Origin: Kryptolebias marmoratus
Taxonomy: Eukaryota > Chordata > Actinopteri > Cyprinodontiformes > Rivulidae
Assembly (NCBI RefSeq): GCF_001649575.2
Contig: NC_051434.1
Span: 4,307,572-4,371,571 of the forward strand
DNA: 64,000 bases
Reading direction: 5' to 3'
Each line of letters opens with the position of its first letter. The stretch's first letter is position 1. Below are positions 48,679-59,165 of this stretch, piece by piece. A program made the position numbers and the translations under genes. The notes beneath the pieces are model-generated. The model was not told where the DNA came from and made no database searches. It saw only the letters and a program-made list of their open reading frames with translations.

Positions 48679-51600
48679 TTATAAATTTTCTGGTGTTTTG
48701 GATTTTTCCAACAAGAAATATGTGTTGTCATTCAGCTTCGATGAATCTGTGGATGAAGAAAAAGAAAAATGCATGTTTGATCTGGTGTAAATTACATAAA
48801 TCATCAACATGTTTAAAATATTATCGGCTCTTTTGAAACTGTGGGAGAACCACAGTGCTGGTTCTGTTGGACCTCAGTGCAGCTTTCGACACTGTTGACC
48901 ATGACATTTTACTGAATCGACTGGAGAGTTGGGTTGGACTCTCCGGTCCAGTGCTCAACTGGTTTGAATCTTACATAAAGAACAGGGATTTCTTTGTTTC
49001 AATCNNNNNNNNNNNNNNNNNNNNNNNNNNNNNNNNNNNNNNNNNNNNNNNNNNNNNNNNNNNNNNNNNNNNNNNNNNNNNNNNNNNNNNNNNNNNNNNN
49101 NNNNNNNNNNNNNNNNNNNNNNNNNNNNNNNNNNNNNNNNNNNNNNNNNNNNNNNNNNNNNNNNNNNNNNNNNNNNNNNNNNNNNNNNNNNNNNNNNNNN
49201 NNNNNNNNNNNNNNNNNNNNNNNNNNNNNNNNNNNNNNNNNNNNNNNNNNNNNNNNNNNNNNNNNNNNNNNNNNNNNNNNNNNNNNNNNNNNNNNNNNNN
49301 NNNNNNNNNNNNNNNNNNNNNNNNNNNNNNNNNNNNNNNNNNNNNNNNNNNNNNNNNNNNNNNNNNNNNNNNNNNNNNNNNNNNNNNNNNNNNNNNNNNN
49401 NNNNNNNNNNNNNNNNNNNNNNNNNNNNNNNNNNNNNNNNNNNNNNNNNNNNNNNNNNNNNNNNNNNNNNNNNNNNNNNNNNNNNNNNNNNNNNNNNNNN
49501 NNNNNNNNNNNNNNNNNNNNNNNNNNNNNNNNNNNNNNNNNNNNNNNNNNNNNNNNNNNNNNNNNNNNNNNNNNNNNNNNNNNNNNNNNNNNNNNNNNNN
49601 NNNNNNNNNNNNNNNNNNNNNNNNNNNNNNNNNNNNNNNNNNNNNNNNNNNNNNNNNNNNNNNNNNNNNNNNNNNNNNNNNNNNNNNNNNNNNNNNNNNN
49701 NNNNNNNNNNNNNNNNNNNNNNNNNNNNNNNNNNNNNNNNNNNNNNNNNNNNNNNNNNNNNNNNNNNNNNNNNNNNNNNNNNNNNNNNNNNNNNNNNNNN
49801 NNNNNNNNNNNNNNNNNNNNNNNNNNNNNNNNNNNNNNNNNNNNNNNNNNNNNNNNNNNNNNNNNNNNNNNNNNNNNNNGTTTAGAGCTGCTTATGGCTA
49901 AATTAGGGTTAGAGTGCGGGTTTTTGATGTTTGTCTCTTTCTTACTGTTTATTCATTGTCACGTGCTGTTTTTATTTTGTTTTTTAATTATGTAAAGCAC
50001 CTTGAAATGCCTTGCTGCTGAAATGTGCTATACAAATAAAATTTGATTGAATTTGAATTTGAACGATGATTATGCTCTGACAGATAAACTTGGAGCTCAT
50101 TTTATTCACTTTCAAACAAAATAAAAGGTTCAAAATTAAAGATACCTTTATTTCCAGGGCAGGTTGTGTCATCAGCTAAGGAGTAAGGGTTCTCTGTGGG
50201 AAAACAGGACAAAAGCTGAATAAATGCAAGTGTTTCATTAGAAAGTGTGAGTTTAAACACTGATAACAGCTCAGGAGTTTGGAGTTTTATCTCCAGTCCA
50301 TGGCAGATTCATTCTGGTGAAATATATCAGATCAAGCCTGGTTTGATCCACTTTCTTTAACGTGCACCAATGTCTCTTAAGCAGATTACACTTTGTCACA
50401 GTTTTGGGTTATTTATAACTGTTATCTGACCAAATATTATTATCGATTTTGCTTCATCTGAATACATCAATGGGCTAAGTCCAAATTTTAAAATGAAAAT
50501 AAAAAGAAATCAAGTCTCAAACTTACAAAAGTTTAGTTTTTAATTGTTGGAGGTGAGAGTTTTGAGCAGTTATACATGAAATGTTTCCTGCTGTGTCATA
50601 TATTGTTGTTGGCACAGAAAGCTAAAACTGTAGGAAATTGGTCAAAGATATGATCCAGCTTCAAACTTAGAATATAATTTTTTGTATATAAGAGAAATTC
50701 CATAAATATGGTGACTTTAATGGATGCAGTTGGATCTATGAGACAGTTTCTATAACATATAAACCAAAATATGAAGCTAATAATTTTACGTAACAAAATA
50801 TTCTGAACAAGAAGTGTCAATAGTTAAACATATAAACACGTCAGAGAACAGAATAATATATGAATTGATGGAACATTTGAACAAATCATTGTAATGGTTG
50901 GTAAATTTGTGGGAGTCCCGTAAACAAACATTAAAACAGAGGAGTTACCAGTTTTGTTGACACTGTGAGGTACATCAGTTATGGTTGAGTACATGTGATC
51001 CTCCTGGTTTGAGCCTCCTAACAAAACATTAAATATGAGTTAACCTTCATTAGATTAATGTTAGTTTTCTGTCTGTATTTGATATCTGTTTAGAGTTTTA
51101 ACACTAAAAGATTCTGACTATAACCAAAGGAGAAGAGCTGACAGCAAAAAATCGAGTCAAATTATCTACAAACTGAACAAACCTTTAATTAAGAAAAGAC
51201 GTTAACATGGAAAACTGGAACAAAATTGACTCCAACATGTCGCAAAAACTGCTTACCTGAAAAAGTGGCCAAAGCGTATACAGATGGTAGTCTTGTAGAA
51301 CTTTGTTCACCTACAAAAATAAAGGTAAGAAAATGAAATTAAAATGATGACAAAGAAACCATCTCTTTAAAATAGTTCCTTTTTCAGAACTCAGAGATTT
51401 TCTAGCCGCAGCTTGGAGTCACAGTTCCAATAAAAGGGTTTAAATATCGAGGTCACAACAGACTGAATAAAAATAAACATAGAAATATGTAAAAGCCACT
51501 GTAGCCCGGGTGAGGTTAACCTTTCAAAAGGAATTGATCCTTTAAGACTCATTTCTCACCCCTTGGAGGCTGAAGTTCTGTAATATCCAGTATCTCATCA

Positions 51601-53309
51601 TAGACGTGGCCCTGTATGTCCATGCCTACAAAATAACAAAACAAAAAAATTAATCTCAGAAAATAAACTCTTTCTGCAAAACCTGACACGATGCTGCACA
51701 AAGTTACTGTGCTGTGAAAAGTTTTAAATAAAGATTTGCTTAATTTGTATTAAATAAAAAAAAAAGACGAGATGGCGTATGTTTGAAAATAGAAAAGAAG
51801 AGCCATGATCATATTTACTGTCAATCCCAAAACTTTATTTGTTGACTTTAGTTATGTACTTTGGTTTCTTAATCTGTATCTCCAGATGAAGAAGATGATG
51901 GCCACAAGAATTAGGACACCAATCCCTGCTGCCAGACCAGCATACAGAGGCGTTACTAAAAGAAAAAAATCAAGAAGATTGAAGATTGAAGATAGATTGA
52001 AGCGACAGGAGTTATTTGCATTGTAGACAATGAGCTAAAAAGTGTTTAATGGAAATTCTCATAAACAAATAATATAAAACAAACATGCTAAAACACTCAA
52101 TACATGAAAGACAGAAGCCCATCAGAAAATAAGGCCATGCAAATTAGTTTTCTATATGAACAACAGAAAAGGAAAGTGACTGCCATAAAAAGAACGAAAA
52201 AAAAGGTTGTAAAAATAGCAATGCTGCTGCAGAACATGAAGAATCTGTGCTCTGCAACCAGAGATTACAGGAAGGAACCAGAATAAGCAATGCACTAATG
52301 TTTGTTTCTAGGGCCTCACTCTCTAAACTTCACTGAACCTAACATTTATAGAGAAACAGTTTGTCTTTTTATATGTTTTATTGTTGCCATTATTATATTT
52401 GTTACCGTCTGTCGTTCCAGGAGTGGTAGCAGATATTTGTGCTGCAGTTGATGAAGTTTCTTCAGTTGTTGTCGTTGTTGCTTTAGTTGTCACTCTGGTT
52501 GTTGTTGATGTACTCTGTGTTGCTGTAAGTAGAAGAAAATCTGTATTAAATTCCAAATATCAGCCTTTCAGAATTGTTTGCTTTACATGTTGAAATTAAA
52601 GCTTTATTAAGAATGAAAAATGTGATGAGACACTATCCTTAGCTGATCGGTGTCATTTAAGATCCAAATAAAATTCTCATCTCAGCTTTTCAAATGTGCA
52701 CAGACTGTCAATAACATGAGTCCAACTGCAGCAAGTGTGTCAGACATTTATGTCTCCTGTTAACTTTGTGAGCTGGGAGGATCAAATTAGGCATTTATGC
52801 ACAAAAAAATTATGTTTCCTGGTCATTTTCTTCCACAGGTCAAATTAGAAACATGCATGTTTGTATAACTTTTCTGAGAATTATTATTAGCAGGTTTTTT
52901 GGCGTCTAAGATCGTTCCTAAGCTCTTGACTCACAGCTGTCTCATTATGTACACTGATGTTATTTGTTCACATTAAAATAAGAATAGCTTTAAATAATTT
53001 AGGTTGCAGCATACTGTCAATTTATGATTCACCAATCATTTGTTTTGAGTGTATTGAACATTTAAGTTGCAAAACAAGTTTGTAATTTTCTATTTGAATG
53101 TAGTCACATGTTCACATGATTTTACAGTTTCTTTGTGATTGTACTTATAGTAGTAGATGTAGCAGATGTCTGGGTGGTTGTTGATGTTGTCTCTGGTTCT
53201 TCTGATGTCTCTGATTCTTCTGATGTCTCTGATTCTTCTGATGTCTCTGATTCTTCTGATGTCATCACTCTTGTTGTCTTCTTTGTGGTTGTTATAGATG
53301 GTCCTTTAC
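48679..53309 (-). CDS. Ig receptor-like gene G1, stalk, transmembrane and tail exons
   Basis: Continues exons 1-3 of G1 in phase 1 throughout. Minus-strand exons: 53,309-53,145 (Thr/Ser stalk with SEESET repeats), 52,522-52,406 (Thr-rich mucin-like stalk), 51,955-51,860 (membrane segment [20 protein letters not shown] then RYRLR), 51,625-51,560, 51,310-51,257, 51,017-50,949, 50,193-50,146 and 48,746-48,679 (stop TAA). Joined to exons 1-3 the protein is 425 residues. The tail has five tyrosines: HVYDEI (Y333), SVYALA (Y358), HMYSTI (Y374), NPYSLA (Y391) and NTYFLL (Y413). Three fit Yxx(I/L), but none is a full ITIM because the -2 position is His or Asn. One tyrosine per small exon suits a modular phosphotyrosine tail. 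An L2-like LINE lies antisense in the last intron. Confidence 0.75.
48845..50060 (+). mobile_element. L2/CR1-like LINE spanning the 875-N gap
   Basis: 48,855-49,004 encodes a reverse-transcriptase segment with [20 protein letters not shown], typical of fish L2/Rex1-type LINEs. 49,880-50,060 is the 3' end: TGTAAAGCACCTTGAA, GCTATACAAATAAAATTTGA and a TTGAATTTGAA tail. The two pieces are collinear across the gap, which supports the contig order here. The copy is 5'-truncated. It sits antisense in the last intron of G1, between exons 50,146 and 48,746. Confidence 0.8.
49005..49879. other. Assembly gap, 875 N
   Basis: A sized gap inside the LINE; probably unassembled repeat sequence. Confidence 0.99.
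52392..52799. repeat. 408-bp segment repeated inverted at 62,657-63,064
   Basis: Reverse complement of 62,657-63,064 (coordinates sum to 115,456) and includes the Thr-rich stalk exon. On its right side the other copy lacks the next 3,157 bp. On its left side the two copies diverge completely after AAATATAAT. Confidence 0.9.
53191..53262 (-). repeat. 18-bp coding minisatellite (SEESET)
   Basis: Four 18-bp units in the first stalk exon of G1, each coding Ser-Glu-Glu-Ser-Glu-Thr or a one-residue variant (the last is SEEPET). Frame-preserving, so copy number can vary without breaking the gene. Confidence 0.9.
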
Positions 53310-55249
53310 CTTCATGGGAAATAAAAAAAACAAAACAAAATGTAACAAATAGTTTCAGATTATTTTGAACCCTTGAAATGACTGGATGTAACACGTTTGA
53401 ATTATTAACAGAGCTTTTAAGAACTTCAGGTTTAACTTTAGGCACATTTTCCTGTCAGTCAAATACAGTGGGAATAAACGTCTCTGCTTGTCAGAGAAAA
53501 TGCAGATGAATCACATGTATTTAACTCTAACATGTCAGTTTTACAGCTCTTTACGATGCTCTTAAAGCTTTTTATATTAGGGAAACCAGAATATTATTGA
53601 CTGGTTTTAATCCTGTAGGTGTGAGGCAATATTTCCTCAGAAGAGAAGTTAACTCAAAGAGTCGATGCTGAAGGTCACTTTCTGCAGGACAAGGACACAT
53701 GCAGACAGCTAACCCTAACCCTGCACTTGTATAACTCTTTAGACAGACATTCACCCATTCATCCACTCATTCACACACTGACGGTGAGCTACATTACAGC
53801 CACAGCTGCTGTGATGTTTGACGTGTGACACAGGTCCATCACGTGTCAGTTCTTCTGATTCCAACACTGGTTTGTTTGATGATGTGTTATAAACAGCATT
53901 ACTGAGAATCTGCACATTTAGGTGTTTGATCAATGTTTCACATCTCTTTTATAATATTATATCACACTGAGATGGAGAAGGAACTCACATAATACAGCTG
54001 TTTGTTCTCGTACGTACTTCCTGTCGTTGCATATTACAAAGGTTTCACTGACAAAACTTTTTTGGTCACAAACAAAAAGACAAAAGAGAAGTTAAAGTAG
54101 AAAATGGAGAAATGAAACGAGCTCATTCATTGTTCATGAGAAGAGTTGGATCTACTTTCATTTTTGTCCAAAGCAGTTTGTCAACAGGTTTCATGTAGCT
54201 TAAAATCAATTGTATGTCAATTTCTCTCTTTTTTCCTGTTGTTTTGCCACAGTATCTTTACTGAGCAGCATCAGATGTGGCTACGAAATTAACAATCACA
54301 CCAGAACAATTTACACCAATTCGGTTTTCTTCCATTTTCTCTCTCTTCCTCTTTTTGCGTGTGAAACTGTCTCTATGCTGTGGTTCCACCAATGTTTGCT
54401 GATCTTTCCTATGATAAATTTGTGTTTGCTATCTATTCAGTAAAAGCCATAGCGTGTATACAGCAGGAAGTAGTTTTTACCACAGAAAGCCAGCATCACA
54501 CACACCAACGCTGAAGTAAGGAAGAGGGGAGAGTTTTCAGGGCAAGGCAGTAACAGAATTTAAAGCTCTTGAGTTTAAAACATCTTTCACATAGTTTGTT
54601 CAACACAATTATTTTGTAAAAAATGCTTTTCTATTTTTGACCACAGGTTATATTATCATACCTAACTTCTGTAACATGTGTTACAGTTCAGTATTTTGAG
54701 CTCTACATACTTTTATACACCTGTTGGGTTTGAAATATTTTCTCTGAAGCTGGGTATCCTGTTAGACTGTGAGAGATTTCTGAACTTGCTTTGTTTTTGC
54801 TGGGGAGGTGCAGTTTGTGGTTTACCAAATGTTGACACAAACGCCTGAGACCAGCTACTTCTTTTAAAGTCAGCTCGTATTTGTTCCAGCTTCACCGTGA
54901 CACCTGAAATCAGCAGAAGCTTCATTTGTCTTTTACATTTCTCCCCAGACTCTCACTTTGTAGCTCTGTATGTAGAAACCAGATTCAGGAAGTTCTGTTT
55001 TGGCTTTGCAGCATTTGTTTCTCTGACTTGCTGTGTGAATTAACATTAAGCTACATTAGTGCTGTTTCTAACAGCTTGTGGCGTCTATAAATGTGTCAAC
55101 AGCATCTACACCAAACAGGACGGTGTGTCCAGATACAGACTCCTTCTGATGCAGGGAACTGAAAATTGTGACTATTTGACACAAGACTATTTGAATGAAT
55201 AAACCAGAGGAACTGCAATTTCTGCAAAACTGCAGTATGAAGCTGGGTG

Positions 55250-55890
55250 CTGAATGACTGCTGAAATTTGCTGAAGAATCTGAAACTGGGTTGCTAAAAG
55301 TTAAAGAAGCAGAACATTAGCTGGAAGCTAAAAAGTGCACAAACCTAAAGCCAAAAAAGCAAAATGCTAGCTGAAAGCCCAAAGTAGCAAATCAGTAGCT
55401 AAAAGTTAAGATGACAAAATGTTAACTAAATGTAGCAACAAAAAAAAGAAAAATGCTAAAATTAGAAAGACGCACCAGACGAGCTATAAGATGAATGGAG
55501 CTACATACTTGCTAAAAGTAGTAAAAGGCTACCTAAGAGGTAAAAATAAAAAAGCTTGATAAAACCTACAAGGAGCAGAATGCTAGCTAATAGTAGCACA
55601 ATGGTAGCTAAAAGCTGACGTATAAGAAGCATAAAACTCCAAATTCCAAAGAGAAGAATATTTTAAAGGAACTGAAGTTGTCTCAGTGTATTTCCACGAG
55701 GAAAATATTTGTAAAAACAGTTAAATATTTTGAAAAGTATAAAAGTATCAAAACTGAATGTCTTAGCATCCATCTCTCCAATGAGCTGAACATGTTGATG
55801 TATGAATGGCTTAAATAGCACAAAGTATACAGAATTAGATTACAAAACCATCCAGAAACATATAGAAACAGGAAAATAACAGTGTGAATC
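55250..55890 (+). repeat. Long copy of the AGCTAAAA/GTAGCAGAA dispersed repeat
   Basis: Starts GCTGGGTGCTGAATGACTGC and holds many AGCTAAAA, GCTAGCTGAAAG and GTAGCA words. It continues into TGTATGAATGGCTTAAATAG-type sequence. Parts of it are seen at 13.46 kb and 18.06 kb, which together reconstruct the same order. Class unknown. Confidence 0.6.
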
Positions 55891-56014
55891 ATAAATCAGG
55901 ATTCACATTAATATTCAATACAAGACATGACCTTTTGACCTCATGGATGCTTTATGATGAGCTTCAGTTTCTTTCTTCTACATTATGATAAAAACTCAAA
56001 CATTTCTTCTATGG

Positions 56015-56109
56015 TTCATGATAATTGTATCAAATGTATTTTCTGTCTAATAATCATCCAATGAGCCCGTCAGGAAGGTGTGAGGTGTGTATCTTCAGCA
56101 GCTGCAGAC
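56015..56109. repeat. 95-bp contig-end overlap, direct match to 37,102-37,196
   Basis: The last 95 bases before the third gap are identical, in the same direction, to the first 95 bases after the first gap. The base just before the overlap (G at 56,014) differs from the right arm (equivalent of 62,599 would read A). This SNP is where the left contig stops. Confidence 0.9.
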
Positions 56110-56209
56110 NNNNNNNNNNNNNNNNNNNNNNNNNNNNNNNNNNNNNNNNNNNNNNNNNNNNNNNNNNNNNNNNNNNNNNNNNNNNNNNNNNNNNNNNNNN
56201 NNNNNNNNN
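56110..56209. other. Assembly gap, 100 N
   Basis: Exactly 100 N, unknown-size convention; separates the inverted block from the right arm. Confidence 0.99.
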
Positions 56210-56655
56210 CTAGGAAAACATCTATCACATCCAATTGAAAAAAGGCATATGTATAGACTTGAAACATGTTATATAGGCCAATAAAGTCGGTATTTCAGGG
56301 GTAAAGAAGTATAAGTAATGATAAAAAAATGTGTGATCAGCCGCTGAGAGGATGATAAACACGCATGTCCGGGTTTCCTTATTGAGGAAGCTCGCACGCA
56401 ATAACGCTGCGACCGCGTGCAACTTACATTTACTCACATAATTTTTGAAAAAAACAACATTAAATAAATAGTTGTATGTGTCAAATACAGAGCTGAAAAG
56501 AGAAAACATGTATGAGCTAAAGTGGCTGTGACGCCCCTGCTAGCATCGCCTCGACGCAGCCACACGTCCGTGTCCCACCCGGCTAGCATAAACTGCTACA
56601 TCAGCCTCTTTATTATTATTTGTTTAACTTATAAATAACTCACAGGTTAACTTAC

Positions 56656-56728
56656 CCCAGTCTTCGCTCGTCAAGAGGTTATCGGCGAAGAATCGGGTGT
56701 CCAAATCAGAAAGTAAATCCGTAGTCAT
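56656..56728 (-). CDS. atf6b: atf6b exon 1 in the correct orientation
   Basis: 73 coding bases: MTTDLLSDL then DTRFFADNLLTSEDW plus one base, then the GTAAGT donor at 56,655. The leftover G joins exon 2 (36,534) as GAT, giving DWDACLYQC in frame. In this assembly the intron would be about 20 kb and contain an Ig receptor block. If the inverted block is misplaced, the intron is nearer 6.6 kb (36,454 to 36,907, 45,995 to 43,490, then 56,210 to 56,655, about 3.4 kb without gaps). Confidence 0.9.
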
Positions 56729-56996
56729 CGCCACAAAGGCGGTGTGTTTGGAGAGCCCCGGAGTCAGTGCAGTCAGATAAGCTAACACACAGATAAGATA
56801 ACGCCTCTAGCTTTAGCATCAAGCTAGCGCAGGTGTATCAGATAGCGATGTCATTTGCAGTGTAAATTATTTAAGAATGTAAGTATAGGAAACAGATATT
56901 CAACAGTCGATATATCGGTCCTTCCGTTCGATTTGCATATGACAGACAAGGAAACGCATTTTCTAGAGGTTACCGCCCACCTTTAAAAAAAATCGT

Positions 56997-57258
56997 CCAA
57001 TAGCTGTAAAGATAGCTGTGATTGACGTTAAAATTATCCAATGAAATGACTCACAGCCTGCGATTGGGCACTTAGGTAGCCTATTGTAAAACTGGGGTTG
57101 CAGTGCCAGCTCTTTAAGAATAACTTGGTCCAATCAGATGCTGGCGTTTTGACTGACAGCTAAAACTAACCAATAAACAAGATGTTGTTTTAGATTGACA
57201 GTTGTAGTAGCCAATAACCGACTGTTACAACAACAACACTTTTTGAGAAAATCACGTG
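56997..57258 (-). promoter_or_regulatory. atf6b: atf6b promoter-proximal CCAAT-box cluster
   Basis: Upstream of exon 1 there are CCAAT at 56,997, 57,038, 57,130, 57,170 and 57,211, ATTGG at 57,063-57,067, a GACGTTA half-CRE near 57,024 and a CACGTG E-box at 57,253-57,258. Multiple NF-Y-type boxes without an obvious TATA suit a housekeeping-type promoter. I found no exact ERSE (CCAAT-N9-CCACG). Confidence 0.6.
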
Positions 57259-57799
57259 GATTCGAGCGTTGCGGTATCAACACTAAACTGATTTAGATAT
57301 ACTTAAAAAATGAACCTGTTTTTCTAAGCTGCGCAATCTAATATCAATAATAAAAGCAAGTCTTTAAAACCAGTTATTTTTCACGCCATTTCCTTAAAAC
57401 TTTTATTGGTGTTAGAGAGGGGGAGTTGTTACATAACTTTAGTGTCAAAAGTGCCTAATTTTAAAATCTGTCATCTAGAAGCTGCGTCCTGTGCTTTGCA
57501 CTATGGTTATTTTAGTGACAGTAGAACTGCTGGGTTTTGCTGCACTTGCGTGTTTGTTAGGTGATTTAGCTGCAGATGCATTGTTGAAAATGAAATCTAA
57601 CCTGTTCCCTGAGCATCTTAATTTGTTGTTATCCAGTTCAGTTACCTGCTGGATTTCCTCCAAAGGCAGGTTTTCTCTGATGAATTACAAAGGCCTGGGT
57701 ACAGAAAAACAAATTCAGCATCAAGACTTGGTTCCCGACTTTACAGGGGTGTTTTTATTAAAGGCTGTGATTTCCTTTTCTTTTCTTTATTTTTTTAAT

Positions 57800-57925
57800 A
57801 AAGGTTTCCCTGATAGGTAGATGGATGTTTTATTGATACTAGTGGGGAATTCAAAAAGATCCAGAAGCATTACAACACTAATAAACATGTTAAATTAAAG
57901 AAATAAACTCATTAAAACTCATTAC
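57800..57925. repeat. Possible LINE 3'-end remnant
   Basis: GATAGGTAGATGGATGTTTTATTGATACTAG and GTGGGGAATTCA-like sequence resembles the degraded end of RTE/Rex-type fish LINEs, which end in GATA-like repeats next to a TTTATTGAT word. The mirror copy is at about 41,775-41,900. Weak call. Confidence 0.35.
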
Positions 57926-58847
57926 ATAAACTAAGGTATTCAACTGGACGTCCATTCTTTTGATCCTGTCTGTTTTTCATGCTGTACACTTGTCACAGCT
58001 GGAAGGTGCTATACAGCCACTTTGTCACATAATGAGAGTCCAGAAGTCACCAATGAACAAAATCAAATTAAAATGTAGGCCTGTAAGTGGCACCAGATGA
58101 AAAGTGAGGCTATTATTAAAGTTCGTGTTGAAAATAGCATTAATATCTCAGCCCAGTTGCTCAGTGATGACTACATAGAGTTCGGTCTCATTAAAAAAAT
58201 ATTACTTTGAAACATGGCTTTTTAAACAAATTTTGGAATCCATCTGTGTAACATTTCAGAGCTACAGAAGAGAAACTTTGGTGATTAGGAAGAAGACTTA
58301 TAATTAAACATTTACAGACACAAATGTTGAATTCTTTAAGCTCGGTGCTGCTGTTCTCTTTCTTTCTTTTAAATCAGCCGAACATTCATTCTGTAAAGTT
58401 TCTGTTTCTGCAGCTGACACGTTTTGCTGCAGCTGGATAGAAAAACCACCAGTTTCAGAGTACTTTATTTGCTGTGTTTAGTGAGGTCGTATCTCAGATC
58501 ATTTTGCATTTTAAAGTTTTATTAAGACTATCTAGTTTTTTGCATTATTGCTTTTGTTTATGTTCTCTTTAGTTGCATATTTGCAGTCTGTTTTCTGGTT
58601 TCAGTTAGTTTTGCTCTCTGCTTTTCTCAAATATTCCCTCATATCCCGAATTTTCATGTCCTTTTACCAAATCCTTGTTTATGTTTGGCTTTTTATTTTC
58701 AAATCAAGTTTAGTTTCTGTTTATGCCATGAACCACTCCATCTTGCAAGTCAAAGTTTCTACTTTTTTTGATAAAATAAAGTTGCTTTGCTTTCACTTGC
58801 CAGCTTTTAAAGTTTTGATTTGTATTGCATGACATTTTGAAAGTGTT

Positions 58848-59165
58848 TCAGGTTGTTAGCTCAGTTGTTTTGCATCAAAGTTCCTGGGTCTGACTCCTGA
58901 CAGGCCTTTCTGTGTGGAGTTTGCATATCGTCCTTGTAAAGGTGTGGGCTTTCTCCAGGTACTCCAGTTTCCTTTTACAGTCCAAAAAAACATGCACACT
59001 AGGTTAACTGGTGACCAAACTGTGCTTAGGTATGAGTGTGTTCTTGAATAGTTGTGTGGCCCTGCGATGGACTGGCGTCCTGTCCATGGTGTCCTCTCAC
59101 CAAACGACCTCTAGAGACAGGCACAAGGTCATGACCCCACTCAGGATCAAACAGGTAAACAAGAT
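58848..59165 (+). mobile_element. tRNA-derived SINE-like repeat, right-arm copy
   Basis: The head has TTAGCTCAGTTG (box A-like) and GGGTCTGACTCC (box B-like). The body has CTTTCTGTGTGGAGTTTGCA, CAGTCCAAAAAAACATGC, TTAACTGGTGACC and GCGATGGACTGGCG, a pattern widespread in teleosts. It lies between the atf6b promoter and the Ig receptor gene. Confidence 0.7.

Larger units (their letters stand above)
52800..55956. other. 3,157-bp segment absent from the other copy of G1
   Basis: Bounded by TTTATG at 52,794-52,799 and at 55,951-55,956; the other copy (62,657-62,662) has a single CATAAA at the join. It contains the SEESET stalk exon (53,309-53,145), a dispersed repeat fragment near 53,738-53,815 and the repeat at 55,250-55,890. 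Confidence 0.85.

Noticed and set aside
48855..49995. Open frames of more than 300 codons across the N gap
   Set aside because: Most of their length is N. Only the first 50 codons are real, and these are LINE reverse transcriptase.
53135..53368. Plus-strand frame rich in Val, Ser and Asp repeats
   Set aside because: Antisense of the SEESET stalk exon, which fits the receptor by phase and splice sites.
52794..55956. Reading the 3,157-bp difference as a transposon insertion with a TTTATG target duplication
   Set aside because: The segment contains a native in-phase receptor exon and has no terminal inverted repeats, so deletion is more likely.
56997..57258. An ER stress element (CCAAT-N9-CCACG) in the atf6b promoter
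   Set aside because: The CACGTGG word is not at the required distance from any CCAAT box.
57491..57820. 109-codon open frame (mirror at 41,880-42,209) and its antisense 62-codon frame
   Set aside because: No domain, no splice context, and it ends in probable retroposon sequence; the identity of the two copies comes only from the inverted repeat.
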